Shown here piece after piece: positions 52,529-61,280 of a DNA stretch of 64,000 nucleotides. The notes beneath the pieces are model-generated. The model searched no databases. It had not been told where the DNA came from and saw only the letters and a program-made list of their open reading frames with translations. Location of the stretch: positions 434,001 to 498,000 of the forward strand of contig JAWMQO010000001.1 of assembly GCA_033283325.1 (NCBI GenBank), given 5' to 3'. Within the stretch, counting starts at the first letter, position 1. Every line of letters starts with the position of its first letter. The position numbers were made by a program, and so were the translations under genes. The stretch comes from Mangrovimicrobium sp033283325. Lineage in GTDB: Bacteria > Pseudomonadota > Gammaproteobacteria > Pseudomonadales > Halieaceae.

Positions 52529-55500
52529 ATGATTGCGATATCCGCAAGGAACTTCTGTTTTTCCCTGTTCGTGCTCACCGCACTCAGCTCAATGTCTTTG
52601 TCAGCAAAAGCTGCTGACTACTACCTGGACTCGGTAGCCGGGAACGACGCGCTGGATGGCTTGAGCCCGGATCCTCTCGCTGGATCAGGCCCGTGGAAGA
52701 CAATCGCAAGGTTGAACGATGAGGTACTGGCTCCGGGCGATACTGTGCACTTCCGCTGCGGTGGTGTCTGGCACGAACAGATCAACCTGGAGAGCTCTGG
52801 AACCCAGGCGGCACCGATCACCCTCACCTCCTACGGCACTGCCTGTGATACACAAAAGCCGGAAATTGACGCTGGCATCGCTATCAGTGGGTGGCAACCC
52901 TATACAGGGAATATCTGGTACGCGGATATCGTCGTAGAAAAAACCCAGTCGAACCGGGTACTGAACAGTACTTTCGACTTCCCTGCGGAAAAGCTTGGCT
53001 GGAATTCCTGGTCCAAAGGAGGCGAACAAATTCTCGCGCAGGCAGATGCTTGCAGCGGCTCCGGCGGGTGCCTGGAAGCCGTCCCCGATCCGAATGAGAG
53101 CAGCCTGTTTCACACTTTCCCCATGCCCCTGGAATCGGGCGCCGATTACCAGCTCCAGTTTGAATTCCGCAGCGACCTGAGTTCCCTGCCCATTACGGCA
53201 TACGTTCGGAGAAATGGCCCCACGTTTGAATCAGTCGGCTTCCAGGAAAACTACACAGCCACTGATACCTGGCAAGTTGTAGACACGATCTTCCAGGCTG
53301 ACGCGACACTGGCTGGCGCGCGGATCGATTTCCAGGTTCCCGCCAACGGCCGCCTCTATATCGACAATGTCCGACTGGTACGCCTGACACCGGAAAACAA
53401 GGCCATTACGCAGGTCTTCGTGGACGACATATCCTTGCCCCTCGCGCAACACCCGAACCCCGGCTGGGATACCACATCGCCGACTTCACCCTACTTCCGT
53501 ATCGCCGAAGATTCGCCCATCGCTGAAGATTCGAACGGCAGCGATCATTTCAAAGTAGGTTCGGATTTCGACCTGGATGCGGGGCAGATTGCTGACCTTG
53601 CCGGAGCAGGTGTACACACACGAACCAATCCCTGGACGATTAACGATCGCCTGGTGACCGCCTTCGATCCCAATTCAGCCACGGTTTCCCTGGACAGCCC
53701 GACCAGCTACGGCCTGACCAAGGACTGGGGCTACTACTTCGACAACAAGCTGTGGATGCTCGATCGCCCCGGGGAGTGGTATTTCGACAGTGCGATAGAC
53801 CGCCTGTACTTGTGGATGCCCGATGGCGGGTCACCGACAGGCCGGGTAAGCGTCGGCGGATTTGATGCCGGCCTTAACGCTACCTACAAAGCCTTCGTCG
53901 AAATCGATGGCCTGAGCTTTCGCCACGCGGATTCCAGCCTGCAATTAAATGGTGCCTATAGCTTTGCGGTCAATAATGTTGATTTGGCCGATAACTACCT
54001 TTACGGAATCTCCGCGGAGAACGCGAATCTCGGTGCTATCGGTAACAGTCGTATTGCCCGCGCGGGACGCGAAGGTATCCAGGCCACTAACGCCCGCGAA
54101 CTGCAAATAACCGGCAATACTGTCACGGATACCGCCATGTTCCCCAGTGGAGCTCCGAAGAAAAGCCGCGGTGGCATTTTGGCTGGTAATGGATCCGTTA
54201 TCAGCGAGAACCATGTTCTCAATTCAGGGTACAACGGGATCATGACCGGCCACATGCCCGATACCAACATCACCCACAATCTTGTGGAAAATTCCTGCAT
54301 GCTTCTGGACGACTGTGGCGCAATCTATACGGCCAGGTCCAGCGGTACTGTCATCACCGACAACCTCGTTCTCAACGCGTTCGGCAACCCTGATGGCAGG
54401 CCCGTCGAAATCGGCTCTTCCGCCAAAGGCATTTATCTCGACGATTACACGGATGGTGCCTACGCCGCACGCAATACGGTTGCAAACACCGACTTCGCTT
54501 TTCACCTGCACAACGCTTTCAACAATACCGTGGAGGACAACACACTGTTTCACAGTCGCAACTACCTCATCTGGATGCAGGAGGACTCCCTTGGCTACGC
54601 TGGTGTGATGCACGATAATCATTTCGCAGGCAACCGCATCTTTGCCCAGGGTAGCCAGGCACAGCTGAAGATGAGCAGCAGCTACAACTGGAACCAGTTC
54701 GCCAGCTACGATGCCAACCTCTACTCACTGGTCTACGGCGACCTTGTCGCATTCGAATCCTATCGACCGACACCGGGAGAAGTACTCAACACCAGTTTCG
54801 CCTATTCTGCCTGGTCGGGACCTGGCGGTCATGATGCGACCTCGAATGCCTTCGATACTTTTGGCATTGCACCCTTTGTGGACGTGAGCCCCAGTTCGGG
54901 TAACCAGATCAGCAACAGCACCTTCGATAGCAGTACCAGCGGTTGGGGTCCCGGCACCTACATTAACTACGCAGCTAACTGTTTTACCGGTTCCTGCCTG
55001 TCTTTTACCCCTGAGACCAGTGGGACAACGCTCTTAACGAGTACCAAGTTTCCAATAATTGAAGGCACCAAGTACCTCGTCGAGTTTGACCTGATTGCAG
55101 ATGTCGCTGATCGTGAGATGGGCGTAATCGTCCGCAAACATGGCATCGGATATGACATAGCCGGTCTCAATACCAATTTGGTGACTACCACTGACTGGCA
55201 GACACACTCGTTCATCTTCGAGGCCACAGAGACCTATCAGTTTGCCATCAATGGTTACGAAGCCCGGCTGGATATCCGCTCCTCACCGGGAGTGCCATTT
55301 CGTATCGACAATGTACGGCTGGTAGAGGTAAGCGCACTGGAAAATGACACCAGCGACGATGCCGTCCTGGTTTATAACCCTGAGACATTCCAACAGAACA
55401 TTTCCTGCGAGGATGCCGGAATTCCTGCGGAGCACTGTTCACAATTCGTATACTTCGGTGATGGTAGTGAAGTCCAATTTCCCATTCTCTTGTCCGGCAG

Positions 55501-56047
55501 GGCCTCCGAAATCGTTGTGTGGACTGAGAACCCTTTCAGGGATAGTGACCTTGACGGGATTGCCGATAGTGACGACATTTGCGCCGATACATATCCCGGT
55601 ACGGCAACCAACGGTAATGGCTGCAGTTTCAGCCAGCACAACGACCTGGACCATGACGGTGACGGCTATACCTGGTCCCAGGATTGCAACGACAACGACG
55701 ACGGGATTTACCCAGGGGCCGCAGAAATCAATAGCAATGGTGTCGACGAAGACTGTAACGGCTACGACCTGACCATCGATGTCGTTGCTGCCATCTACTA
55801 CCCAAATGGCAACAAAGTCGAAATCACCGCGACCAGCAGCCTCGGCCTGGGGGAAAGTGGAATGCTGTCAGCTCAGGGAGAGGCAATGACCTGGACGGGA
55901 ACACAGGGAGAGCTCGACTACTGGGAAATAAGAATTAATCCCGTACTTTCCAACCCTGGTTCCGTAAGCATCAGCGGCATCGAAGGATCGGAAACTGTGG
56001 CAGTGACTGTAGCGGGCAACGGAAACGGCAACGGCAACGGCAACTAG
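52529..56047 (+). CDS. Large secreted parallel beta-helix protein with carbohydrate-binding-like and calcium repeats
   Basis: Exported protein of 1172 residues. Signal peptide (LFVLTALSSMSLSAKA), then ADYYLDSVAGNDALDG and repeated short turns of a parallel beta-helix (about 450-760, NNVDLADNYLYGISAENANL, DTNITHNLVENSCM), typical of pectate-lyase/epimerase-like proteins. Two carbohydrate-binding-like modules (RVLNSTFDF..., about 140-290; NQISNSTFDSSTSGWG..., about 790-935) each end in RIDNVRLV / YIDNVRLV. A calcium region (DSDLDGIADSDDIC) and a MopE-type metal motif (DGDGYTWSQDCNDNDDG, NGVDEDCNGYD) precede a 94-residue C-terminal domain shared with the next gene and a GN-repeat tail. Probable polysaccharide-active surface or extracellular protein. 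AAGGAGG lies 8 bases before the ATG. Confidence 0.82.
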   Translation: MIAISARNFCFSLFVLTALSSMSLSAKAADYYLDSVAGNDALDGLSPDPLAGSGPWKTIARLNDEVLAPGDTVHFRCGGVWHEQINLESSGTQAAPITLTSYGTACDTQKPEIDAGIAISGWQPYTGNIWYADIVVEKTQSNRVLNSTFDFPAEKLGWNSWSKGGEQILAQADACSGSGGCLEAVPDPNESSLFHTFPMPLESGADYQLQFEFRSDLSSLPITAYVRRNGPTFESVGFQENYTATDTWQVVDTIFQADATLAGARIDFQVPANGRLYIDNVRLVRLTPENKAITQVFVDDISLPLAQHPNPGWDTTSPTSPYFRIAEDSPIAEDSNGSDHFKVGSDFDLDAGQIADLAGAGVHTRTNPWTINDRLVTAFDPNSATVSLDSPTSYGLTKDWGYYFDNKLWMLDRPGEWYFDSAIDRLYLWMPDGGSPTGRVSVGGFDAGLNATYKAFVEIDGLSFRHADSSLQLNGAYSFAVNNVDLADNYLYGISAENANLGAIGNSRIARAGREGIQATNARELQITGNTVTDTAMFPSGAPKKSRGGILAGNGSVISENHVLNSGYNGIMTGHMPDTNITHNLVENSCMLLDDCGAIYTARSSGTVITDNLVLNAFGNPDGRPVEIGSSAKGIYLDDYTDGAYAARNTVANTDFAFHLHNAFNNTVEDNTLFHSRNYLIWMQEDSLGYAGVMHDNHFAGNRIFAQGSQAQLKMSSSYNWNQFASYDANLYSLVYGDLVAFESYRPTPGEVLNTSFAYSAWSGPGGHDATSNAFDTFGIAPFVDVSPSSGNQISNSTFDSSTSGWGPGTYINYAANCFTGSCLSFTPETSGTTLLTSTKFPIIEGTKYLVEFDLIADVADREMGVIVRKHGIGYDIAGLNTNLVTTTDWQTHSFIFEATETYQFAINGYEARLDIRSSPGVPFRIDNVRLVEVSALENDTSDDAVLVYNPETFQQNISCEDAGIPAEHCSQFVYFGDGSEVQFPILLSGRASEIVVWTENPFRDSDLDGIADSDDICADTYPGTATNGNGCSFSQHNDLDHDGDGYTWSQDCNDNDDGIYPGAAEINSNGVDEDCNGYDLTIDVVAAIYYPNGNKVEITATSSLGLGESGMLSAQGEAMTWTGTQGELDYWEIRINPVLSNPGSVSISGIEGSETVAVTVAGNGNGNGNGN

Positions 56048-56277
56048 CACCTTGCCCGGAACCTGAGGAACTACTTGCAATTGCGTTGGAAGTCGTTCCT
56101 CAGATCGTGCCCAGTATTTCCGAAAATATATGGCGATATCCTGGTATACCACGTTGATCTGCAATTGACCTGGTGTGGATTCAAATCATTGAAACATGCC
56201 GGGCATAAGTTTCTCCAGCTTCACCTGGCGTTGAAAAGTCCTACCAACTCACGAACAAGCATTACAAGGAGAGTAAT

Positions 56278-58329
56278 ATGTGGTCGCTACGTCGGGTAAC
56301 TCTTACGCTATTTGGCAGTCTTTTTCTGGCAACTTCAAGCCATGCCCTCGATCCCTTAATACCTACGCCCCCGGCCACACCCGTAATAACCTCGAGTGGA
56401 GAGGAGGTGTGGGTTAGCCATACCGGGGACAACTCGACTGGCAATGGCAATATCAACTCGCCCTACCAAACTATCGCCAAAGGACTTAATGAGCTGAATC
56501 CCGGCGACACACTGGTTATCGTGGGTTCCGCCACTCCTTACGCCGAGTGGAACACGTTAACAACCTCGGGAACGCCTGCAAACTGGGTTACGATCCGCGG
56601 AGAGGACAGCAATGGCGAAAAGGCCCGACTCGCTATTCGCGTTACGATAGATGCTGAATACGTTCAAATGAAGAATGTGCATTTTGGGGCGAGCCCCCAA
56701 ACTCAAGAAAGCATCAACAATTCAAAAATCGAAATCAAATCTGGCTCCAATCACCTGGTTTTCAAGGATATAACAATCGACTGCGAACAGAGCGAAGGCA
56801 ATATTAGGGCGGTCTGGCTTGATTCCGGTGTCACCGACGTGTGGTTCAAAGACATGATGGTGCAGCACTGCGGCTACAAAAAGGACAACCTACCCGAGTC
56901 TCAAGTCACTGACTGCGCGGGAATTTGTATCAAGGACAATCAACCCCAGTTAGGCAAGATTGATAACGTGGTTCTGGACAACGTTTCTTTCTATCAAAAC
57001 GTCGGGGACGGAATCAGCGGAAGGTTGAACGTCGGCAGGGTGTATATATCGAACTCCTCCTCTGTGGGTAATAGTGCCGATGGTTTTGATGTCGGGGGAG
57101 ACCTGGTAGTTATTCGTAACAGCGTCGCTGGCAATAACGGCCACCACCCGGAGGGGCAGCACCAGGGAACGGGATTCAAGATATGGTCCCAGGAGAGCTG
57201 GCTGGTAGGGAGTGTCGCCTATAACAACGTCCATTCCGGAACCAGCATAAAGCCCCTGCACGTTGGCCTGGACAAGGCGTTTATCCTGAACAATACCTTT
57301 GCGAGCAACAGTATCAGCCGCTACGGTGGACAGGTCCGGACGGTTCCCGACTGGCCGCCTGAAGGCGGTAGTCTCGAACTCTACCTGGTCAATAATATTT
57401 TTTATGCCCTGAATACTTCGGGCATTGTTATCGACAATGTCACCAATTCACGCCAAGTCATTCGGGAAGAGCGTAACAACTACTTTTTCTCTGAATACGA
57501 TGCTGGCAATTATCCTGAACCCCACTGGACCTGGGATAACGCGATTCACCAGAGAGATGGGTTATTCAATGTGGAGGCGGAGTATTATTTCGACGAGCTA
57601 TACGCCGGGGGGCCATGGAGCATTGTGAGCGGTCTCGGGCAACAAACCATTGGCGAGGCCTATCCAAGCGAATTGCCCGACCCCGGCTTTAATGACCTCG
57701 CTTCATGGGATTTGACCCCGCTTCACGATTCCCTCGCCGTGGACGCCGGAGCGGACCTCGGCTTGCTCACGGACATAGCCGGCACCCCTATCCCACTTGG
57801 ATTAGCCCCCGACATCGGTGCCTACGAGCAGGTGGACCAGGACAATGACGGGGTATCGTCGGTTGCTGACAACTGTCCGCTGGAAAGCAACCCCGGCCAG
57901 GAAGATCTGGATTCTGACGGGGTCGGAGACATCTGTGATGACGATCAAGACGGTGATGGATTCTCCTGGGCAGACGATTGCAACGACGTAGATGGCTCGG
58001 TTTATCCCGGGGCCCCTGAAAGCAAGAGCAATGGCATCGACGAAGATTGCAACGGCTACGACCTCACTATCGATATCGCCGAGGCAATCTACTTCCCCAA
58101 CGGAAACAAGCTAGAAATCACCGCAACCAGCAGCCTGGGCCTGGGTCAGCCCGGAATGCTTTCAGCCCAGGGGGAGGCAATGACATGGGTGGGTGAGATC
58201 GGAGGCCTGGACCACTGGGAGATAAGGATTAACCCCCTGCAGACTAACCCGGGAAGCGTTACCGTAAGCGGTGTAGAGGGCTCGGAGACTGCAGCAGTGA
58301 CAGTGTCGGGTAACGGCAACGGAAACTGA
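56278..58329 (+). CDS. Secreted parallel beta-helix protein with same C-terminal domain
   Basis: Exported protein of 683 residues: signal peptide (RRVTLTLFGSLFLATSSHA), HTGDNSTGNGNINSPYQTI and a right-handed beta-helix (about 90-410), then TSP3 calcium repeats (DQDNDGVSSVADNCP, DLDSDGVGDICDDD), a MopE-type motif (DGDGFSWADDCNDVDGS, NGIDEDCNGYD) and a C-terminal 90-residue domain that is about 70 of 90 identical, by eye, to that of the protein at 52529, ending GNGNGN. It follows that gene by 230 bases with its own AAGGAGA site. Function not proven; related helices are lyases, hydrolases or epimerases of polysaccharides. Confidence 0.82.
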   Translation: MWSLRRVTLTLFGSLFLATSSHALDPLIPTPPATPVITSSGEEVWVSHTGDNSTGNGNINSPYQTIAKGLNELNPGDTLVIVGSATPYAEWNTLTTSGTPANWVTIRGEDSNGEKARLAIRVTIDAEYVQMKNVHFGASPQTQESINNSKIEIKSGSNHLVFKDITIDCEQSEGNIRAVWLDSGVTDVWFKDMMVQHCGYKKDNLPESQVTDCAGICIKDNQPQLGKIDNVVLDNVSFYQNVGDGISGRLNVGRVYISNSSSVGNSADGFDVGGDLVVIRNSVAGNNGHHPEGQHQGTGFKIWSQESWLVGSVAYNNVHSGTSIKPLHVGLDKAFILNNTFASNSISRYGGQVRTVPDWPPEGGSLELYLVNNIFYALNTSGIVIDNVTNSRQVIREERNNYFFSEYDAGNYPEPHWTWDNAIHQRDGLFNVEAEYYFDELYAGGPWSIVSGLGQQTIGEAYPSELPDPGFNDLASWDLTPLHDSLAVDAGADLGLLTDIAGTPIPLGLAPDIGAYEQVDQDNDGVSSVADNCPLESNPGQEDLDSDGVGDICDDDQDGDGFSWADDCNDVDGSVYPGAPESKSNGIDEDCNGYDLTIDIAEAIYFPNGNKLEITATSSLGLGQPGMLSAQGEAMTWVGEIGGLDHWEIRINPLQTNPGSVTVSGVEGSETAAVTVSGNGNGN

Positions 58330-58384
58330 CCCCGATTCAGGGAGCAGAGCGGGCCCATCGCACTGCTCTCTGTCTCGCTATAAG

Positions 58385-58411
58385 GCCCCGGTATTCGCGA
58401 ATAGCCGGGGC
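58385..58411 (+). terminator. Hairpin downstream of beta-helix protein
   Basis: GCCCCGG / CCGGGGC arms with an inner palindrome TATTCGCGAATA. No T-run, so a terminator role is only likely. Confidence 0.45.
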
Positions 58412-58413
58412 AT

Positions 58414-58598
58414 TCACTCCAGCGCCGGATCGACGTCCAGCGCCACTTCCCCACCAAAATCCACACTACAGCGCAGCCTCGCCGGAATCACCGAATGCCG
58501 TCCCCCGTTAATGGGGTAGAGCCTGGCGCGGCTTGTTGACTCAGTGTTGGCTCGGAGGAGTTGACTTAGCGTCGAAGTGTCGTAAGTCTTTGATTTAG
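58414..58598 (-). pseudogene. Possible 3' gene remnant behind tRNA-Met
   Basis: On the minus strand, starting right after the tRNA CCA end, a frame is open to a TGA at 58414-58416 and reads with coding-like codon use (LYPINGGRHSVIPARL, then RCSVDFGGEVAL). It has no start codon and no recognised family. It may be what remains of a gene at a former insertion site. Confidence 0.3.
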
Positions 58599-58675
58599 TG
58601 GTAGCTACGGGTGGACTTGAACCACCGACCCCAGCATTATGAATGCTGTGCTCTAACCAGCTGAGCTACGTAGCC
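58599..58675 (-). tRNA. tRNA-Met (CAT), elongator type
   Basis: 77 bases including encoded CCA. Acceptor GGCTACG pairs with CGTAGCT, D arm GCTC AGCTGGTTA GAGC, anticodon stem CAGCA-TTCATAA-TGCTG with CAT, T arm GGTGG TTCAAGT CCACC. The first pair is G1-U72, not the usual G1-C72. Confidence 0.93.
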
Positions 58676-58828
58676 ACATTCAAGAGGCACGGGGAAGCGG
58701 CTTCCCCGAGAGGCGCGAATTTTCCAGATTTACCCCTGCCAAGTCAAGCCTCGGGCGCCCCTTCAACGGCGGTACTAATGCGAATTTTGCACTTGGAGTC
58801 TCGGGCCCCCCTGGGCTATTTTCTCTGG

Positions 58829-59746
58829 ATGCGAAAATCGTGTGCATATCTGCTGTTCCTGGTCCTTCCCCTGCTCATCGGCGCGGGGCAGGGCAGTGCC
58901 CAGGAGCTCACTCCCCGGGCCTACTGGCCCGCGCCCGAGGGCACTCAGATCCTCACCCTGGGGCTCTCCCATACCAGCGGCGACACAGTGCCCGACCCCT
59001 CACTGCCGGTTACCGGCATCGATTCCAGCATCACCACGGCGATAGCCGCCTATTTTCGTACCTTCGACCTGGCGGGTCGCACGGCCTCGCTGACGCTGCA
59101 ACAGGCCTATGCCATGGGCAGCACCAGCGCCGAATCCGGGGAACTGGGCCGCCTCGAGCGGGATTACCAGGGCGCGGCCGATTTCACCGCCACGTTCGCG
59201 GTAAACCTCCTGGGCGCTCCCACAATGAGCCGGGAAGACTTCGCGGAGTTGCGCCGCAATCCGCGGCCTATCCTGGGCGCCAGCCTGCGGGTGGTGGCGC
59301 CCAGCGGTCGCTACCAGGAAGACCGGCTGATCAATGTCGGCGCCAACCGCTGGGCGGTGAAGGCGGAACTGGGTTATATGACGGTGCTGCACCCCCAGTG
59401 GTTACTGGAATTCGAACTCGGCGCATGGGTATTTGGTGCGAATGACGACTTCTTCTCCGGAATGCGGCGGGAGCAGGAGCCAATCTTCGCCGGCCAGGTG
59501 CATCTCGTCCGGCGTTTCCGGCCCGGGCTGTGGGGCTCCGTGGATGCGAATTTCTACCACGGCGGGCGCAGCGAACTCGACGGGCGGGAACTGGATGACC
59601 TGCAGCGGGATTCGCGCTTCGGGGCGAGCCTGGTATTCCCCTTTGCCGGCAAGCACGCGATCAAGGCGAGTTATGCTTTCGGCTCGGTCAATGACTCCGA
59701 CGAGCAGTTCGATATTTACCAGCTGACATACCAGCGCCTGCTCTAG
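58829..59746 (+). CDS. Outer-membrane MetA-pathway-like (phenol_MetA_deg) protein
   Basis: Protein of 305 residues. The start at ATG 58829 is chosen because the signal peptide (LLFLVLPLLIGAGQGSA) begins there; an upstream in-frame extension would overlap the tRNA antisense. The mature part is a series of amphipathic beta strands with GRYQEDRLINVGANRWAVK and ending YQLTYQRLL, like the outer-membrane barrel family linked to aromatic or organic-compound transport. Convergent with the small protein gene at 59764. Confidence 0.78.
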   Translation: MRKSCAYLLFLVLPLLIGAGQGSAQELTPRAYWPAPEGTQILTLGLSHTSGDTVPDPSLPVTGIDSSITTAIAAYFRTFDLAGRTASLTLQQAYAMGSTSAESGELGRLERDYQGAADFTATFAVNLLGAPTMSREDFAELRRNPRPILGASLRVVAPSGRYQEDRLINVGANRWAVKAELGYMTVLHPQWLLEFELGAWVFGANDDFFSGMRREQEPIFAGQVHLVRRFRPGLWGSVDANFYHGGRSELDGRELDDLQRDSRFGASLVFPFAGKHAIKASYAFGSVNDSDEQFDIYQLTYQRLL

Positions 59747-59763
59747 TCAGCCGGAATTCCACA

Positions 59764-60156
59764 TCAACATTCTCCGGTGACGCGCTCACCCTTTTCGACA
59801 CGCTTGGATGCCAGTTCTTCCGCCAGCTGGAGACCCACCATATCTCCGGTTTCCGCGCGTTCGATCAGCTTGCGGTAGCGCTCGATGCTGGTTACGGTAA
59901 AGGGCTGCAGTCCGCCGTCCAGCACCGGTACGCAAACAGTATCGCCGGCGCTCACCGCCCCGCTTTCTATCCGGCCCATAACCACCGTCCCGCGACCGGT
60001 GATGACGAAGGCATTCTGTACCGGCATCGAAAAATCACCGTCACCGGCTGCCGTGAACTGGCTGGGAAGGGTGCATAGCGCTATCGCGAGTACGGCAGGC
60101 AGGCTGCGCTCAAGCAGCATCGCGCGGCGTCGGTTCTCAGTTTTGTTGTCGGACAT
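59764..60156 (-). CDS. Small exported protein with EF-Tu domain II fold
   Basis: Protein of 130 residues. A signal-like hydrophobic N-terminus (LPAVLAIALCTLPSQFTAAG) is followed by one beta-barrel domain that closely follows EF-Tu domain II: VQNAFVITGRGTVVMGRIES, then FTVTSIERYRKLIERAETGD and KGERVTGEC. No GTPase domain is present. It is the third gene of the VWA-Yip1 operon, 20 bases behind the Yip1-like gene. A translation factor role is unlikely outside the cytoplasm; function unknown. Confidence 0.72.
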   Translation of the reverse strand: MSDNKTENRRRAMLLERSLPAVLAIALCTLPSQFTAAGDGDFSMPVQNAFVITGRGTVVMGRIESGAVSAGDTVCVPVLDGGLQPFTVTSIERYRKLIERAETGDMVGLQLAEELASKRVEKGERVTGEC

Positions 60157-60176
60157 CGGTCGTCTCCCTGGTCGGT

Positions 60177-61253
60177 TCAGATTGCGTCGGCGAGTACTTC
60201 TTCATTCGCCTTGTAGAGTGCGTAATTGTGTTCGATGGCCTCAGAGCCGGTCCCCCGTTGCATGCGAGCGGTACGCAGTTGCCCCTTGACCCACATGTGT
60301 TCCGCCCAGTTGCCGCCTGCGGACTTGAGCACTTCCATCTCGATGTTGTTCATGCTGACTACCTTGCCCATGGTACGGTACATCGTGATCAGGTCGGCGG
60401 TGGACCGGTTCTCCTTGTCCTGCAGTTCCGCCTCTGCCTTCTCCACCTGGGCCGCCTGTTCCTCCATTGCAAGGCGACTTTTCTCGATGACCGAGACCAG
60501 TGCGCGCACCTGTTGTTTCGAGACCTCGCCATCGGCGGGGGGCTCGAATTCATCTTCTCCGGCCGCTTTCATCAGCGCCGCCTGGCGCCGCGCCTCGTCG
60601 AACACACCGCCGCTGCCCGGCGCTATATCCACCGGCGTACTGCTGCTGTGCCTGCTCGGGTTTGCACTCACCTCAGGTCGCAGTCCGACAAGCGAGAGGA
60701 CGCCGGCGACGAGCATATTGGCGATCAGTGCGACCACCAGGGTAGCGACGAAGTGCAGCGTGCGTTTTTCGCCGGGCACGCCCAGTGCCAGCGGAATGAT
60801 CCGGTAGAGCAGCACCAGCGACCAGATACCGCCGGCCAGCGATACCAGGAAACCGAGCCAGGGAATCAGGGCGCCGGCGATACCCGCCAGGCTGGCGGGT
60901 ATCGCTGTCAGCGAGACCGCGGCGAAGGCGCGGGCGAAGTTCGGCTGGCCGCCAAAGGTACCCGCGAGGAAGTTGATGATAAACACCAGCAGGGTGAAGC
61001 CGACCGCTGCCGCGACCAGGCTGTAGACCCAGGCCATCAGCAGGCTTCCCCCCAGCATGGATGCGGAAAGACCGCCCGTCATCCAGGTGAAGAGTACGCT
61101 CAGGATGACATTGGCCAGCAGCAGCGGGCCGGTCAGCAGCGCCAGCGTTTTCTGCCACTCGGGTGTCTCGGCCAGGTAGGCGTTCCAGGTGGGTTCCGGC
61201 GCCAGCAGGCCACCCTTGACCAGATCCACCGTTTTGCGGATGTCGAACTCCAT
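60177..61253 (-). CDS. Yip1-family membrane protein with C-terminal helical domain
   Basis: Protein of 358 residues: an N-terminal cytoplasmic segment, five hydrophobic helices (about 40-190) of the Yip1/DUF1282 type, then a soluble C-terminal helical domain (about 250-358) with a Glu/Lys/Gln coiled-coil stretch (EKSRLAMEEQAAQVEKAEAE). Seen in an operon with a von Willebrand A protein upstream (27-base gap). Function unknown. Confidence 0.75.
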   Translation of the reverse strand: MEFDIRKTVDLVKGGLLAPEPTWNAYLAETPEWQKTLALLTGPLLLANVILSVLFTWMTGGLSASMLGGSLLMAWVYSLVAAAVGFTLLVFIINFLAGTFGGQPNFARAFAAVSLTAIPASLAGIAGALIPWLGFLVSLAGGIWSLVLLYRIIPLALGVPGEKRTLHFVATLVVALIANMLVAGVLSLVGLRPEVSANPSRHSSSTPVDIAPGSGGVFDEARRQAALMKAAGEDEFEPPADGEVSKQQVRALVSVIEKSRLAMEEQAAQVEKAEAELQDKENRSTADLITMYRTMGKVVSMNNIEMEVLKSAGGNWAEHMWVKGQLRTARMQRGTGSEAIEHNYALYKANEEVLADAI

Positions 61254-61280
61254 TACAGTACTCCTTTGCTACCTGAGGGT

